This document shows positions 36,411-44,874 of a stretch of 64,000 nucleotides of DNA, one piece after another. Position numbers and translations under genes: made by a program. Under the pieces are notes generated by a model. That model worked only from the letters and a program-made list of their open reading frames with translations, was not told the origin of the DNA and searched no databases. Every line of letters starts with the position of its first letter. The stretch's first letter is position 1. Source of the stretch: CAYYUA01 sp964542585 (GTDB taxonomy: Bacteria; Bacteroidota; Bacteroidia; CAILMK01; CAYYUA01); contig CAZIUI010000014.1 of assembly GCA_964542585.1 (NCBI GenBank), positions 1 to 64,000 on the forward strand. The letters are read 5' to 3'.

Positions 36411-36941
36411 ATGAAACTTGGTAAATTATTGCTTGTACCATTATTGGTATTCATCGCTTCAAGCTTCGAGGTAGTCAAAGGACAAACATTAGGCGATGCT
36501 ACGAAAATTCCTGATACGGAGCTTAAAACACTCAAAGGCAATCAGGTAAAGCTCTCTAATGAGCTAGCCAGTGACAAGTATACGATTATCTCATTCTGGG
36601 CTACCTGGTGTAAACCCTGTAAAAAAGAGCTCAATAACCTTAGCTACCTTTTGCCCAAGTGGAAAAAACAGTATGACGTAGAGCTACTGGCTATCTCCCT
36701 GGATAATTCTCAGACATCAAGGAAGGTTAGAGCTTACGTTAATGGTAAAGGTTGGCAATTTGATGTACTGTTGGATCCCAATAACAACACCAAACGGCAA
36801 CTGAACTTTAATGCGATTCCTTATTCAATGATCGTAGATAAAAAAGGTAAAATCATCTACAAACACTCCGGTTACAAATCAGGAGATGAATACGCCATGA
36901 AGGACGAATTGAAAAAGGCTTCAACCTCCGATGAAGAATAG
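36411..36941 (+). CDS. TlpA/ResA-like thioredoxin-fold protein
   Basis: 176 residues: a signal peptide (hydrophobic to about residue 20) and one thioredoxin fold with the redox pair WCKPCKK inside WATWCKPCKKEL. A conserved cis-Pro segment NAIPYSMIVDKKGKII follows. It is probably a periplasmic thiol-disulfide oxidoreductase acting in cytochrome c maturation or reduction of exported proteins. It lies between hppD and rpsT, with no evident operon partner. Confidence 0.88.
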   Translation: MKLGKLLLVPLLVFIASSFEVVKGQTLGDATKIPDTELKTLKGNQVKLSNELASDKYTIISFWATWCKPCKKELNNLSYLLPKWKKQYDVELLAISLDNSQTSRKVRAYVNGKGWQFDVLLDPNNNTKRQLNFNAIPYSMIVDKKGKIIYKHSGYKSGDEYAMKDELKKASTSDEE

Positions 36942-36979
36942 CTTTTAACGAAAGATTTCCAAGTGTAAGTCAAAAGCGC

Positions 36980-36987
36980 TATTTTTG
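36980..36987 (+). promoter_or_regulatory. Bacteroidota -7 element TATTTTTG for rpsT
   Basis: TATTTTTG matches TAnnTTTG and lies 33 bases before the rpsT ATG at 37021, in the 79-base gap after the thioredoxin gene. Confidence 0.5.
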
Positions 36988-37020
36988 TACTCTAAAATTA
37001 AAACGTCTGAGTAAGAAACT

Positions 37021-37275
37021 ATGCCGAACTATCCATCACCTGAAAGGCGTCTGCGCCAAAATAAAAAGCTGAAAGCCCACAACCATTATTACAAAAAGAC
37101 CGCAAGGAATTCTGTAAAGAAGTTACGCCTGATGACTGACAAGCAAGAAGCGGAGAAATGGTACAATACCGTAGCTTCCCGCCTTGATCGCCTTGCTAAG
37201 CGGAACATGGTCCATAAAAACAAGGCTAATAACCTGAAATCCAAGCTTCGCAAGCACGTAAACAACCTCAGTTAG
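37021..37275 (+). CDS. rpsT: 30S ribosomal protein S20
   Basis: 84 residues, strongly basic and all-helical, as in the family (usually 84-90). The blocks SPERRLRQNKKLKAHNHYYK and VHKNKANNLKSKLRKHVNNL are recognisable. It binds the 5' domain of 16S rRNA. It is followed 13 bases later by radC, so the two may share a transcript. Confidence 0.96.
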   Translation: MPNYPSPERRLRQNKKLKAHNHYYKKTARNSVKKLRLMTDKQEAEKWYNTVASRLDRLAKRNMVHKNKANNLKSKLRKHVNNLS

Positions 37276-37288
37276 TAAAAGACCTTTT

Positions 37289-37999
37289 GTGTGTGCAGAA
37301 TATTCAGAAGATCAATCCCGCTTTGGGATCAAATCGTGGTCGGAAGAGGACCGGCCCAGGGAAAAATTACTTCAAAAGGGTTACCAAGCACTTAGCGATG
37401 CAGAGCTGGTAGCCATACTTTTGGGTTCGGGAACGCGCAGGGAATCAGCTGTTGATGTTGCCCGGCGATTACTGCATAGTGCTGGTAATAACCTTGATAG
37501 CTTAGGACGTTTTTCACTTAAAAAGCTCTGCGAACCGAAGGGAATTGGCGAGGCAAAAGCCATTTCCATTGCAGCTGCCCTCGAGATTGGCCGCCGGCGA
37601 AAGCAATCGGCCGCTCATGAAGCCACTAAAGTAACTAGCAGCCAAGATGTTTACGATTACATTTACCCATACATGGCTGACCTGGACCATGAGCAGTTTT
37701 ACATTATCCTCCTGAATCGAAGGCATACCATAATGTCAGCTATTAACATCAGCAAGGGTGGCGTTAGTGGTACGGTAGTGGATCCTAAAATGGTGTTCAA
37801 AGCGGCTGTGGATAACCTCTGCAGTAGTTTAATCATTTGTCATAACCATCCTTCTGGGAATAAAAAACCCAGTGATGAAGATAAAAGCCTGACCCGAAAG
37901 CTTCAGGACGGAGGTAAAAATCTTGATATTAAGGTCCTAGATCACCTTATTATAACTGATAACGAGTACCTTAGCTTTGCTGATGAAGGCTTAATGTAA
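37289..37999 (+). CDS. radC: RadC/JAB-domain protein
   Basis: 236 residues. An N-terminal helix-hairpin-helix-like segment (AILLGSGTRRESAVDVAR, then KKLCEPKGIGEAKAISIAA) precedes a JAMM metalloprotease-like domain with the signature HNHPSGNKKPSDED (HxH...D zinc site) after TVVDPKMVFKAAVDN. Often named DNA repair protein RadC although the repair role is not established. GTG at 37289 is used because it is the only start before the conserved GIKSWSEEDRPREKL. A very short gap to rpsT suggests cotranscription. Confidence 0.9.
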   Translation: MCAEYSEDQSRFGIKSWSEEDRPREKLLQKGYQALSDAELVAILLGSGTRRESAVDVARRLLHSAGNNLDSLGRFSLKKLCEPKGIGEAKAISIAAALEIGRRRKQSAAHEATKVTSSQDVYDYIYPYMADLDHEQFYIILLNRRHTIMSAINISKGGVSGTVVDPKMVFKAAVDNLCSSLIICHNHPSGNKKPSDEDKSLTRKLQDGGKNLDIKVLDHLIITDNEYLSFADEGLM

Positions 38000-38072
38000 G
38001 GTTTATCCTAACCGCCTTTTATTGAATAGAGGGAAATTTCAGGTAAATTAGATTTTTAAACCCAACAAGGAA

Positions 38073-39740
38073 ATGCGTCAAATACCAGTTATATTAGGGA
38101 TAATATTAGTTTATATCACCAACGCGCATGGCCAGGGTAATTTGTCCGGGAGTCTTCAGCTCAACAGCAGTTTTTATGACAATGACCCTGATATAGGCAC
38201 CAATACTACGCAATACCAGCAAGAGCTTTCCTCAGCTGATGGATGGCTGTTCCTCAACTACCGGATAAAAGGTTTCCGGTTAGCAGCTCGTTTTGACGCC
38301 TTTCATAACTCACCCCTTTTTAATCCACAAGAAGCCTACAGCAATCAAGGCTTGGGATTTTATTCCTTATCCAAGGATGTAAATGACCTCACTATCACAG
38401 GGGGGCATTTTTATGAACAATTTGGCAATGGTCTCATCTTTCGTGCTTATGAGGACCGCCTACTAGGTATTGATAATGCTGTTCAGGGTGTACGCCTCAA
38501 ATATGACATAAGCAAGAATTTTAGGGTAACGGCTTTTACAGGTAAGCAAAAGCGAAGGTTTGAGAATTACGGTAGCATTCTAAAAGGTGCCAATATTGAA
38601 AAAGATCTAGCTATTAATGACAATTTTCAGCTGTATCCGGGTTTTGCGGTGATCAACCGCACCATTGATGATCAAACCATGAATAACATTGCTGATGAGA
38701 TCCGGACTTACGACTATGATAACCGGTTTATACCAAGTTATAACGTTTATGCATGGTCTTTTTACAATCAGCTGAACTACAAAGGATTTACCTGGAACCT
38801 TACCTATGCAGGTAAAACCCAGGAAGCCATTCGTAGCGAGAATGGCTCGCGCTTCATCAATGAGGATGGGTATGCCTTGTACTCAACCTTTAGTTACGCG
38901 GTACAAAACCTGGGTATCAACTTGGATTACCGGAAAAACCAAACTTTCGTAATGAAAACCACTCCCTATGCCAATCGATTAAGAGGAAATATCAACTTTA
39001 TGCCTCCTGTAGCGAAGCAGCATACCAGAAGGCTAACAGGCCGTTATGCGCCACAGGCTCGCAATTTTGGTGAAGAGGCTTATCAGTTAGATGTAACCTA
39101 CTCACTTGGGCGTAGCAGTGCCTTTAACCTGAATGCTTCCTACATTAAAGAAGGGACAGACGGCCGCCTATTTTCGGCACCTTCCGTTGCCTACGGGAAC
39201 CTGACCAACTCCGAAATGCGAGAAAGCCCAGCGGACAAAATTTACCATGAGATCAATACCAACTTTTACCATCGCTGGGGCCTTAACTTGAAAACCAGGG
39301 CGGGTATTCAAACGGTCAATTATGACCGCAGGGTTTACCAAGGGAAACCGAACGGGAACATGGTGAAAACCATTACGCCCTATGCAGAGGCTACCTACAA
39401 CCTGACCCGCAAGCAATCCCTGAGAACTCAACTCCAGTATTTGTCTACAGAAGAAGATCAGGGTGACTTTGCCTTTGCGCTGTTGGAATACAATCTGGCT
39501 CCTCACTACACCCTTTCAGTATCTGACATGGTGAATACCCAGCCTCGTAAGAATGGTGCATTGAAAAAAGATCAGGACTGGGTGCATTATTATAGTATAT
39601 TTGGCTCTTATACCCTGAACCAAACCCGCTTTACAGCTGGTTACGTTAAGCGTGTACAAGGGGTAGTCTGCACTGGAGGTGTTTGTAGGGTTGAGCCCGC
39701 TTTCAGCGGTGTTGAGGTAAGCGTTTCTACTAACTTTTAG
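38073..39740 (+). CDS. DUF6029-family outer-membrane beta-barrel protein
   Basis: 555 residues with a signal peptide (about 1-20, ending ...NAHG). The body alternates hydrophobic and polar residues in many amphipathic strands and ends GVEVSVSTNF, with a C-terminal aromatic residue, as outer-membrane barrels do. The DUF6029 family has no known function. It precedes an Omp28-related lipoprotein by 15 bases and a DUF1684 lipoprotein, a set that probably acts together at the cell surface. TonB and T9SS signals are not evident. Confidence 0.75.
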   Translation: MRQIPVILGIILVYITNAHGQGNLSGSLQLNSSFYDNDPDIGTNTTQYQQELSSADGWLFLNYRIKGFRLAARFDAFHNSPLFNPQEAYSNQGLGFYSLSKDVNDLTITGGHFYEQFGNGLIFRAYEDRLLGIDNAVQGVRLKYDISKNFRVTAFTGKQKRRFENYGSILKGANIEKDLAINDNFQLYPGFAVINRTIDDQTMNNIADEIRTYDYDNRFIPSYNVYAWSFYNQLNYKGFTWNLTYAGKTQEAIRSENGSRFINEDGYALYSTFSYAVQNLGINLDYRKNQTFVMKTTPYANRLRGNINFMPPVAKQHTRRLTGRYAPQARNFGEEAYQLDVTYSLGRSSAFNLNASYIKEGTDGRLFSAPSVAYGNLTNSEMRESPADKIYHEINTNFYHRWGLNLKTRAGIQTVNYDRRVYQGKPNGNMVKTITPYAEATYNLTRKQSLRTQLQYLSTEEDQGDFAFALLEYNLAPHYTLSVSDMVNTQPRKNGALKKDQDWVHYYSIFGSYTLNQTRFTAGYVKRVQGVVCTGGVCRVEPAFSGVEVSVSTNF

Positions 39741-39755
39741 TTAAATTATCCGCAT

Positions 39756-40634
39756 ATGGGAAAGCTTTTACATTTAAAGTTAAGTTTTTTCGGGGCGGGG
39801 TTACTTTTAATCCTATTCAGTGCTTGCAGCGAAGATGGGCCTGATATTCGTCTCAAACCACCTGAAGGGCAATCTGACTTAAAGGATACGACCTACCGAG
39901 CCAAGTCAGACACCCCAGCGCAAACAAAAAAATTGCTAGTTGAAGATTTTACGGCAGTCCGTTGTAACAATTGCCCAAAGGCTGCAAAGGTTATCAAATC
40001 CCTGAAATCCAACTACGGTGATTCTGTTGTAGCGCTTGGTATTCATTGTAATCGGAATTTTTCGAGGCCCTATGAGAAAAGTGATGAAAATTACCGATTG
40101 GATAAGGGCCAAGCTATTTATGAATGGTTCGGTACACCTTTCCAGCCCTCAGGAATGCTTGATCGCTATAAGTTCTCCGGTCAGTCAAATTATATATTGA
40201 GTTACCAAAGATGGGAAAGCCTGGCTAATAAAAGAATCGGTGGATCAGCGAAAACCAATATTTACTTGGAACGGAACTTCAGCCAAAAAGCCAACGAAGT
40301 GAAAGTGAGGATTCGCATCCGTTTTAAAGAGGCGTTGGATCAAACGATCTACTTATCCTTAATGATAACTGAGGACAATATTATAGACATCCAATTGGGA
40401 CCCGATAAAAAACTACCTCAGTACGAGCATGACCATGTCGTACGCTATATACAGACCCCAGCCAAAGGTCTGAACCTAATTAAAAACCCGGATAAACGCC
40501 AAGTGGTGGTAAAAGAATTCGTTATGCCTCTGGAATCTGACTGGAAGGTGAAAGATTTAAACATTGTGGCCTTTACCCACCTTAAAGATTCAAAAGGTCC
40601 CGTTCTACAAGCTCAAAAAATAGCTGTTAACTAA
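39756..40634 (+). CDS. Omp28-related lipoprotein with thioredoxin-like fold
   Basis: 292 residues. A lipoprotein signal ends in LFSACSEDG (lipobox Cys at about residue 24). A thioredoxin-like core carries CNNCPKAAK at the N-terminal part (EDFTAVRCNNCPKAA), a CxxC pair like that of disulfide exchange proteins. Omp28-type proteins are surface or outer-membrane associated in Bacteroidota and are often next to a barrel gene, as here. Whether it is redox-active is not shown. Confidence 0.82.
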   Translation: MGKLLHLKLSFFGAGLLLILFSACSEDGPDIRLKPPEGQSDLKDTTYRAKSDTPAQTKKLLVEDFTAVRCNNCPKAAKVIKSLKSNYGDSVVALGIHCNRNFSRPYEKSDENYRLDKGQAIYEWFGTPFQPSGMLDRYKFSGQSNYILSYQRWESLANKRIGGSAKTNIYLERNFSQKANEVKVRIRIRFKEALDQTIYLSLMITEDNIIDIQLGPDKKLPQYEHDHVVRYIQTPAKGLNLIKNPDKRQVVVKEFVMPLESDWKVKDLNIVAFTHLKDSKGPVLQAQKIAVN

Positions 40635-40641
40635 CACCCCT

Positions 40642-41283
40642 ATGCTTCAACGCCCCCTAAAAGCCCTATTACTAATAACCTTTGCCTTTGGTTTAAATTC
40701 CTGCGGTTCTAGTGATGATTACCAAAGCAAGATTAAAGAAAACCGCATGGAAAAACGTAAACATTTTAAATATGCGGATGCTTCGCCTTTGACCAATGAG
40801 CAAAAAAAGGATTTTCAAAAGCTTAACTATTTCAAGATTGATACGCAGTACAAAGTAAAAGCCCATGTAGAAAGGTTATCGAACCCCGATACATTAAGGA
40901 TGGCTTACAAGAATGGTAAATCTCAGGCGTATATCCGTTTTGCCAGATTGCAGTTCAAACTAAAAGGTAAGTCTACTAAGCTGGTAGCCTACAGAAATGT
41001 GGACGATAAAAAAAGAAGTAGCCAAAATCCGTTATTTATCCCGTTTTACGATGCGACTAACGGTAAAAGCACTTATGGGGGCGGGCGGTACCTTGATATC
41101 AAAATGGACCAATTGGGAAATTCTGTGACCCTGGATTTCAATAAGGCCTACAATCCATACTGCGCTTATAATGATGGCTATGCATGCCCGATTCCACCTA
41201 AAGAAAACCGCCTGGAGATGGCGGTTATGGCAGGAGAAAAAAAGTTTAAGGCCCCAACTCAGGCTAACGGGTCTTTTTTTTGA
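40642..41283 (+). CDS. DUF1684-family lipoprotein
   Basis: 213 residues with a lipobox (FGLNSCGSS). The conserved DUF1684 core is present: TYGGGRYLDIKM, DFNKAYNPYCAYND and CPIPPKENRLEMAVMAGEK. The family is of unknown function and occurs widely. It follows Omp28 by seven bases, so the three genes are one unit. A plus-strand frame runs on past its stop for another 56 codons; it overlaps this gene and I do not count it as one. Confidence 0.88.
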   Translation: MLQRPLKALLLITFAFGLNSCGSSDDYQSKIKENRMEKRKHFKYADASPLTNEQKKDFQKLNYFKIDTQYKVKAHVERLSNPDTLRMAYKNGKSQAYIRFARLQFKLKGKSTKLVAYRNVDDKKRSSQNPLFIPFYDATNGKSTYGGGRYLDIKMDQLGNSVTLDFNKAYNPYCAYNDGYACPIPPKENRLEMAVMAGEKKFKAPTQANGSFF

Positions 41284-41793
41284 AGCATGTAATTTTTCAA
41301 TATTACCATTACTAGCCGTGTGTAATAGCTTAAAAGATATTCAAGGTGCTTTAGCCAAGAGCAATATTGATAATGCCTGGGTGTTGGTTGAGGATAAAAG
41401 GTATAGCAAGTTTAAACTGTTGATTCCTCGAGTTATGTTTTCAGATTCATAACACTCATCAGAAAGTAAAAACCTCCTTCCAACTGCCGGACTTGGTCAT
41501 TTCTACCGAAAAAAGAAATCAAACCCGGGGCCTTAGCTTACGATATTATTTTTACGGAAAAGAGACACCTCCAAGGCTTAGTTCAGGTATATTTATCCCT
41601 TCCAAAATATTGCTGTTACTGGTTTTCCTCAGTCCAAATGCATAGATGGCCGAATTTTGTAAGCCAAAAACAAGATACAGCGCAGCGAGATTAAAAAGTT
41701 AGGGATCGCCTGTAAATGCCCTTACTAGCAAGTAGCATTTGATACAGCGGACACAAAGGAGTATTACTCAAAAAGCAAACGATCAAATGGGGG
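41284..41793. other. Intergenic region without a clear gene
   Basis: 510 bases between the DUF1684 gene and the convergent DoxX gene. Two overlapping plus-strand frames, each open for 50-70 codons in different phases, have protein-like stretches but no start codons or family resemblance. They may be decayed sequence or chance. I see no RNA gene or terminator. Confidence 0.4.
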
Positions 41794-42189
41794 CTACTTT
41801 AAATATTTTTCGTCAAGGGAAAAGCGGCCGCCCCCCGTCAAAAGAATACATGTAAAAATAATGGCATTCGTTAGCGCATGGCTGTAACCCCCATCACCCA
41901 GAAAATGCTTTAAGGTGGCTACCATCATGGTTACCAATAAAAATGCAGCAGCTAATCGGGTGAATAATCCCAAAACGAGGAGAAAGCCACCTACTAATTC
42001 TGTTATAGCAGCCATGAAGCCAAAAAATACCGGCAAATAATCTATCCCTATCAGGTTGAGGGTATTTCCGAGGTTCTCCCAGGTTTCTGGTCCTGCCGCT
42101 ATTTTTGGGTAACCGTGTTTTATAAAAATAAGTCCAACACCTAGGCGTAGGATCAGGTAACCCGTGTTTTTCAGATGCTGTTTGGCCAT
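41794..42189 (-). CDS. DoxX-family membrane protein
   Basis: 131 residues, four hydrophobic helices. The family pattern is visible: LILRLGVGLIFIKHGYPKI, then GFMAAITELVGGFLLVLGLFTRLAA and a C-terminal GGGRFSLDEKYL. DoxX proteins were first seen with thiosulfate:quinone oxidoreductase and occur in stress and detoxification sets; a function here cannot be stated. ATG at 42189. Next gene upstream on this strand (DnaJ-like) is 57 bases away. Confidence 0.88.
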   Translation of the reverse strand: MAKQHLKNTGYLILRLGVGLIFIKHGYPKIAAGPETWENLGNTLNLIGIDYLPVFFGFMAAITELVGGFLLVLGLFTRLAAAFLLVTMMVATLKHFLGDGGYSHALTNAIIFTCILLTGGGRFSLDEKYLK

Positions 42190-42246
42190 TTTATTACAGT
42201 ATTTATGGGATGCAGACTTTCTAAGAAAGTTCTTAAACGAAAGCCT

Positions 42247-42822
42247 TTATGCTTTTTCTTGAAACCATTTGAGCCAAATATTTCCAAGGTCTTGGTAAGC
42301 TTTAAGGGAATTCACTAAGATAGCTACTCCTCCCGCCAAGGTTGCGTACCCGGCGATCATCGAACCGTTGAATTCTTTGATAAACAGAAATAAGACTCCT
42401 AGCCCTATTAATCCCAAACCCACTAAAGACAGCGTTGTAACAATGAGTAATCCAACAAATTGTTTCAGGTGAAATTGTATTTGCTCTGAGGGGGTTTCGG
42501 GTGATTTTTCGGTGGCTGTTTGGTAATAAGCATTATAACGTGCTCTGGTTCGAAAATATTGATTGGGGTTTTCTTGGCCAATGCCATGTTCTTTACGATA
42601 CAAGAGTTTATCGTAAATTTCACGCTTTTGGGGGTCAGATAGTACTTCATAAGCCTTCTGGATCAGCTGAAAGGACTTAGCAGTGTCGGGTTTGTTACTG
42701 ACATCGGGATGGTACTGCTTTACCAAATTGCGGTAAGCGCGCTTAACCTCCAGATGGGTGGCCTGCCGATCAATTCCTAATAGTTCATAAAAGTTGACTT
42801 TGCTTTGTAGCTGCTGTTCCAT
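42247..42822 (-). CDS. J-domain membrane protein
   Basis: 191 residues from the ATG at 42822 (a GTG five codons upstream overlaps the previous gene stop). A DnaJ domain (about 8-72) has the HPD motif in KQYHPDVSNK and the helix VLSDPQKREIYDKLL. No glycine/phenylalanine or zinc-finger domain follows; instead two membrane helices (about 124-168) and a short tail (WLKWFQEKA). It would recruit Hsp70 to a membrane-bound client. The partner gene directly upstream on this strand encodes a membrane protein and overlaps or abuts it. Confidence 0.85.
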   Translation of the reverse strand: MEQQLQSKVNFYELLGIDRQATHLEVKRAYRNLVKQYHPDVSNKPDTAKSFQLIQKAYEVLSDPQKREIYDKLLYRKEHGIGQENPNQYFRTRARYNAYYQTATEKSPETPSEQIQFHLKQFVGLLIVTTLSLVGLGLIGLGVLFLFIKEFNGSMIAGYATLAGGVAILVNSLKAYQDLGNIWLKWFQEKA

Positions 42823-42833
42823 ATCAAAGCCTT

Positions 42834-43424
42834 TCACACTTTGACAAGGGTGGCCCTCTGATAAACACGGTATCCAAAGAAACCCTGCTTGTAGGTAATC
42901 TTTATGGCATTAGCAGAGCGAAATTCGTTCCATTTCCACTTTTGAAAATCGATCACATATTTGAATTGATCAAGTTCTGCTTCTCCTAATTTTACCGCAT
43001 CACCATCCATCTTGCTTCCCGGTGCGTAGGATTCGCTGATACTTTTAATCCTAACAATTGTTTTTTGCTCTGGCCCCGCTAATCCCATGTTAAGCATGAG
43101 AAATCCGCCAGTAAAAATGGCCCCAATGCCTACATAGTTATAAAAAGCCATACCTGGCAACATCTCAGGCTTCCGATTGGCAGTTAGGTAGTAGTGCGCA
43201 CCGGTGGCAATCCCTCCACTTATAACAAAAAAGTGGAATATTGAATCCAGTGAAATGAAGGTGTTATAGGCCCCGAATACAACCAATCCAAACCCTGCGA
43301 ACCAACTGAAAACCACCCAGTTAGTGCTGTAACGGTAAAAACGCAACTGGTCATCAGCTTCCTCATCTACCCTGGTTTGGTAATAAGTGCGTTGTCCTCG
43401 AAAGCCGCGATACCCCCTGTACAT
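42834..43424 (-). CDS. Unknown membrane protein, partner of the J-domain gene
   Basis: 196 residues. An Arg/Tyr/Gly-rich head (MYRGYRGFRGQRTYYQTR) leads into three hydrophobic segments (about 35-115) and a soluble C-terminal part (about 120-196) rich in beta-type residues (KTIVRIKSISESYAPG, then AIKITYKQGFFGYRVYQRAT). I do not recognise a family. It sits 11 bases upstream of the J-domain gene, so they are a likely pair, the chaperone acting on or with this protein. Confidence 0.75.
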   Translation of the reverse strand: MYRGYRGFRGQRTYYQTRVDEEADDQLRFYRYSTNWVVFSWFAGFGLVVFGAYNTFISLDSIFHFFVISGGIATGAHYYLTANRKPEMLPGMAFYNYVGIGAIFTGGFLMLNMGLAGPEQKTIVRIKSISESYAPGSKMDGDAVKLGEAELDQFKYVIDFQKWKWNEFRSANAIKITYKQGFFGYRVYQRATLVKV

Positions 43425-43519
43425 TTGAATTTCTTAACTATTAAAAGTGGTACGTGATTTAAAAAAAAGGTTTAAGAAAAGTTCGCTTTCTCAAATAAAA
43501 GTCGCTTGAGCTAAGTTAT

Positions 43520-43527
43520 TAATTTTG
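43520..43527 (+). promoter_or_regulatory. Bacteroidota -7 element TAATTTTG
   Basis: TAATTTTG matches TAnnTTTG and lies 22 bases before the esterase ATG at 43550. A TTG occurs 11 bases further upstream, too close to be a standard -33 box. Confidence 0.45.
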
Positions 43528-43549
43528 AAGCCTTATCGGTTTTAGTTGT

Positions 43550-44218
43550 ATGACCATTTTTCAATTTCCCGTTTACAAAACAGCTCGCTATGCCACTTTA
43601 GGTTATTTATCTTCTGCTACAAGTCATGTTTGGTTTGTTTGCCACGGTTATGGCCAATTAGCACCCTATTTTATTAAGCACTTTACCCCCTTAGACGATG
43701 GTAAAACCTATGTGGTGGCACCGGAAGCCCTTTCCCGATTTTACGTGAAGCATCTTGAAGGTCGGGTTGGGGCCACCTGGATGACCAAAGAAGAACGAAG
43801 GCAGGATATCCAGGACTATGTATCCTATTTAGATGCCCTTTATGAACACGTTTTTGAGCAGATACCCCGGCAGCAGGTGAAAGTTCACCTGCTGGGTTTC
43901 TCACAAGGGGCAGCTACGGTATCACGTTGGATTGCAGAAGGTGCGGTAAACGTTGACAGTTGGGTTTTATGGGGCGGGTTATTTCCGCATGACCTTAATT
44001 TTTCGGTTTGTCCTGATAAGTTGCGTGATGCTCCCACTTTTCTTGTTTATGGCGACAAGGATCCCTATTGGGATGACGAAAAACTGAGGGAGCGACATCA
44101 AATTGTTGCAGATGCCGGAGTGCAATACGAGCATTTCACATTCCGTGGCGGGCATGAAATTCCTGAAGATTCCCTAAAATACTTTACCAACCTTTATTCC
44201 CACATTTTTAAAGATTGA
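43550..44218 (+). CDS. Alpha/beta-hydrolase, carboxylesterase/phospholipase type
   Basis: 222 residues. The nucleophile serine is in HLLGFSQGAATVSRW, the acid in LVYGDKDPYWDDE and the histidine in FRGGHEIPEDS near the C-terminus, the serine-hydrolase triad of the YpfH/carboxylesterase family. A Tyr-rich N-terminal segment precedes VWFVCHGYGQLAPYF. It hydrolyses small esters; the substrate is unknown. Single gene upstream of the ECF sigma unit. Confidence 0.88.
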   Translation: MTIFQFPVYKTARYATLGYLSSATSHVWFVCHGYGQLAPYFIKHFTPLDDGKTYVVAPEALSRFYVKHLEGRVGATWMTKEERRQDIQDYVSYLDALYEHVFEQIPRQQVKVHLLGFSQGAATVSRWIAEGAVNVDSWVLWGGLFPHDLNFSVCPDKLRDAPTFLVYGDKDPYWDDEKLRERHQIVADAGVQYEHFTFRGGHEIPEDSLKYFTNLYSHIFKD

Positions 44219-44310
44219 CATATCAAAGGAAAGTTTTAACTTAGTGATTTTGACGGATGTCTAACCAAGAAATTTTGCTGGGGTTTACTTAAAAATAGTT
44301 TTCCCAATTA

Positions 44311-44874
44311 ATGCTTATGAGCACCCAACAGGCGCTGATTCAGCATTGCCTTAAAGGAGACCGAACAGCCCAAAAACAGCTTTACAACTTCTATGCTACC
44401 CGCATGCTTGGGGTGTGCCTGAGGTATGCGGCTGACAAGGCGGAAGCTGAAGATATGCTGCAAGAAGGATTTTTGAAAGTTTTTCAAAACTTGAAAGACC
44501 TGAGGGATTATGCTCAGCTTGGGTCATGGATTCAAAAAATCATGGTGACCACGGCTCTCATGCATTTGCGCAAACAGCGATTAGTGCTCTCCTATTCAGA
44601 TGATGAAACTACCGAGGTACCTGAACCGGTTGAGGATGAAAGCGCCACCTCTAATCTGACCCGGTACGAATTGCTCAATCTTATCCAACAGATGCCACCG
44701 GGATTCAGGGCTGTATTCAACCTTTACGCTATTGAAGGTTTTTCCCATAAAGAGATTGGCGAGCAGCTTAATATAAGCGTTGGTACAGTGAAATCGCAAT
44801 ATGCCCGCGCTAAAAATATGATGCAAAAGCAGGTTAAGGAAATGGATCCTGAATTGGTAAATCACTTACCCTAA
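44311..44874 (+). CDS. ECF-type RNA polymerase sigma factor
   Basis: 187 residues (or 185 from the ATG two codons in). Region 2 is QKQLYNFYATRMLGVCLRYA and EDMLQEGFLKVFQNL; region 4 ends with the helix-turn-helix GFSHKEIGEQLNISVGTVKS. It has the two-domain layout of extracytoplasmic-function sigma factors, most like Bacteroidota groups paired with a membrane anti-sigma factor. Its TAA overlaps the ATG of the next gene by one base, implying that sigma factor and regulator are made together. Confidence 0.92.
   Translation: MLMSTQQALIQHCLKGDRTAQKQLYNFYATRMLGVCLRYAADKAEAEDMLQEGFLKVFQNLKDLRDYAQLGSWIQKIMVTTALMHLRKQRLVLSYSDDETTEVPEPVEDESATSNLTRYELLNLIQQMPPGFRAVFNLYAIEGFSHKEIGEQLNISVGTVKSQYARAKNMMQKQVKEMDPELVNHLP

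Noticed and set aside
41171..41452. A 93-codon plus-strand frame overlapping the DUF1684 gene end
   Set aside because: More than a third of it is out of frame with a well-supported gene, it has no family resemblance and no start signal.
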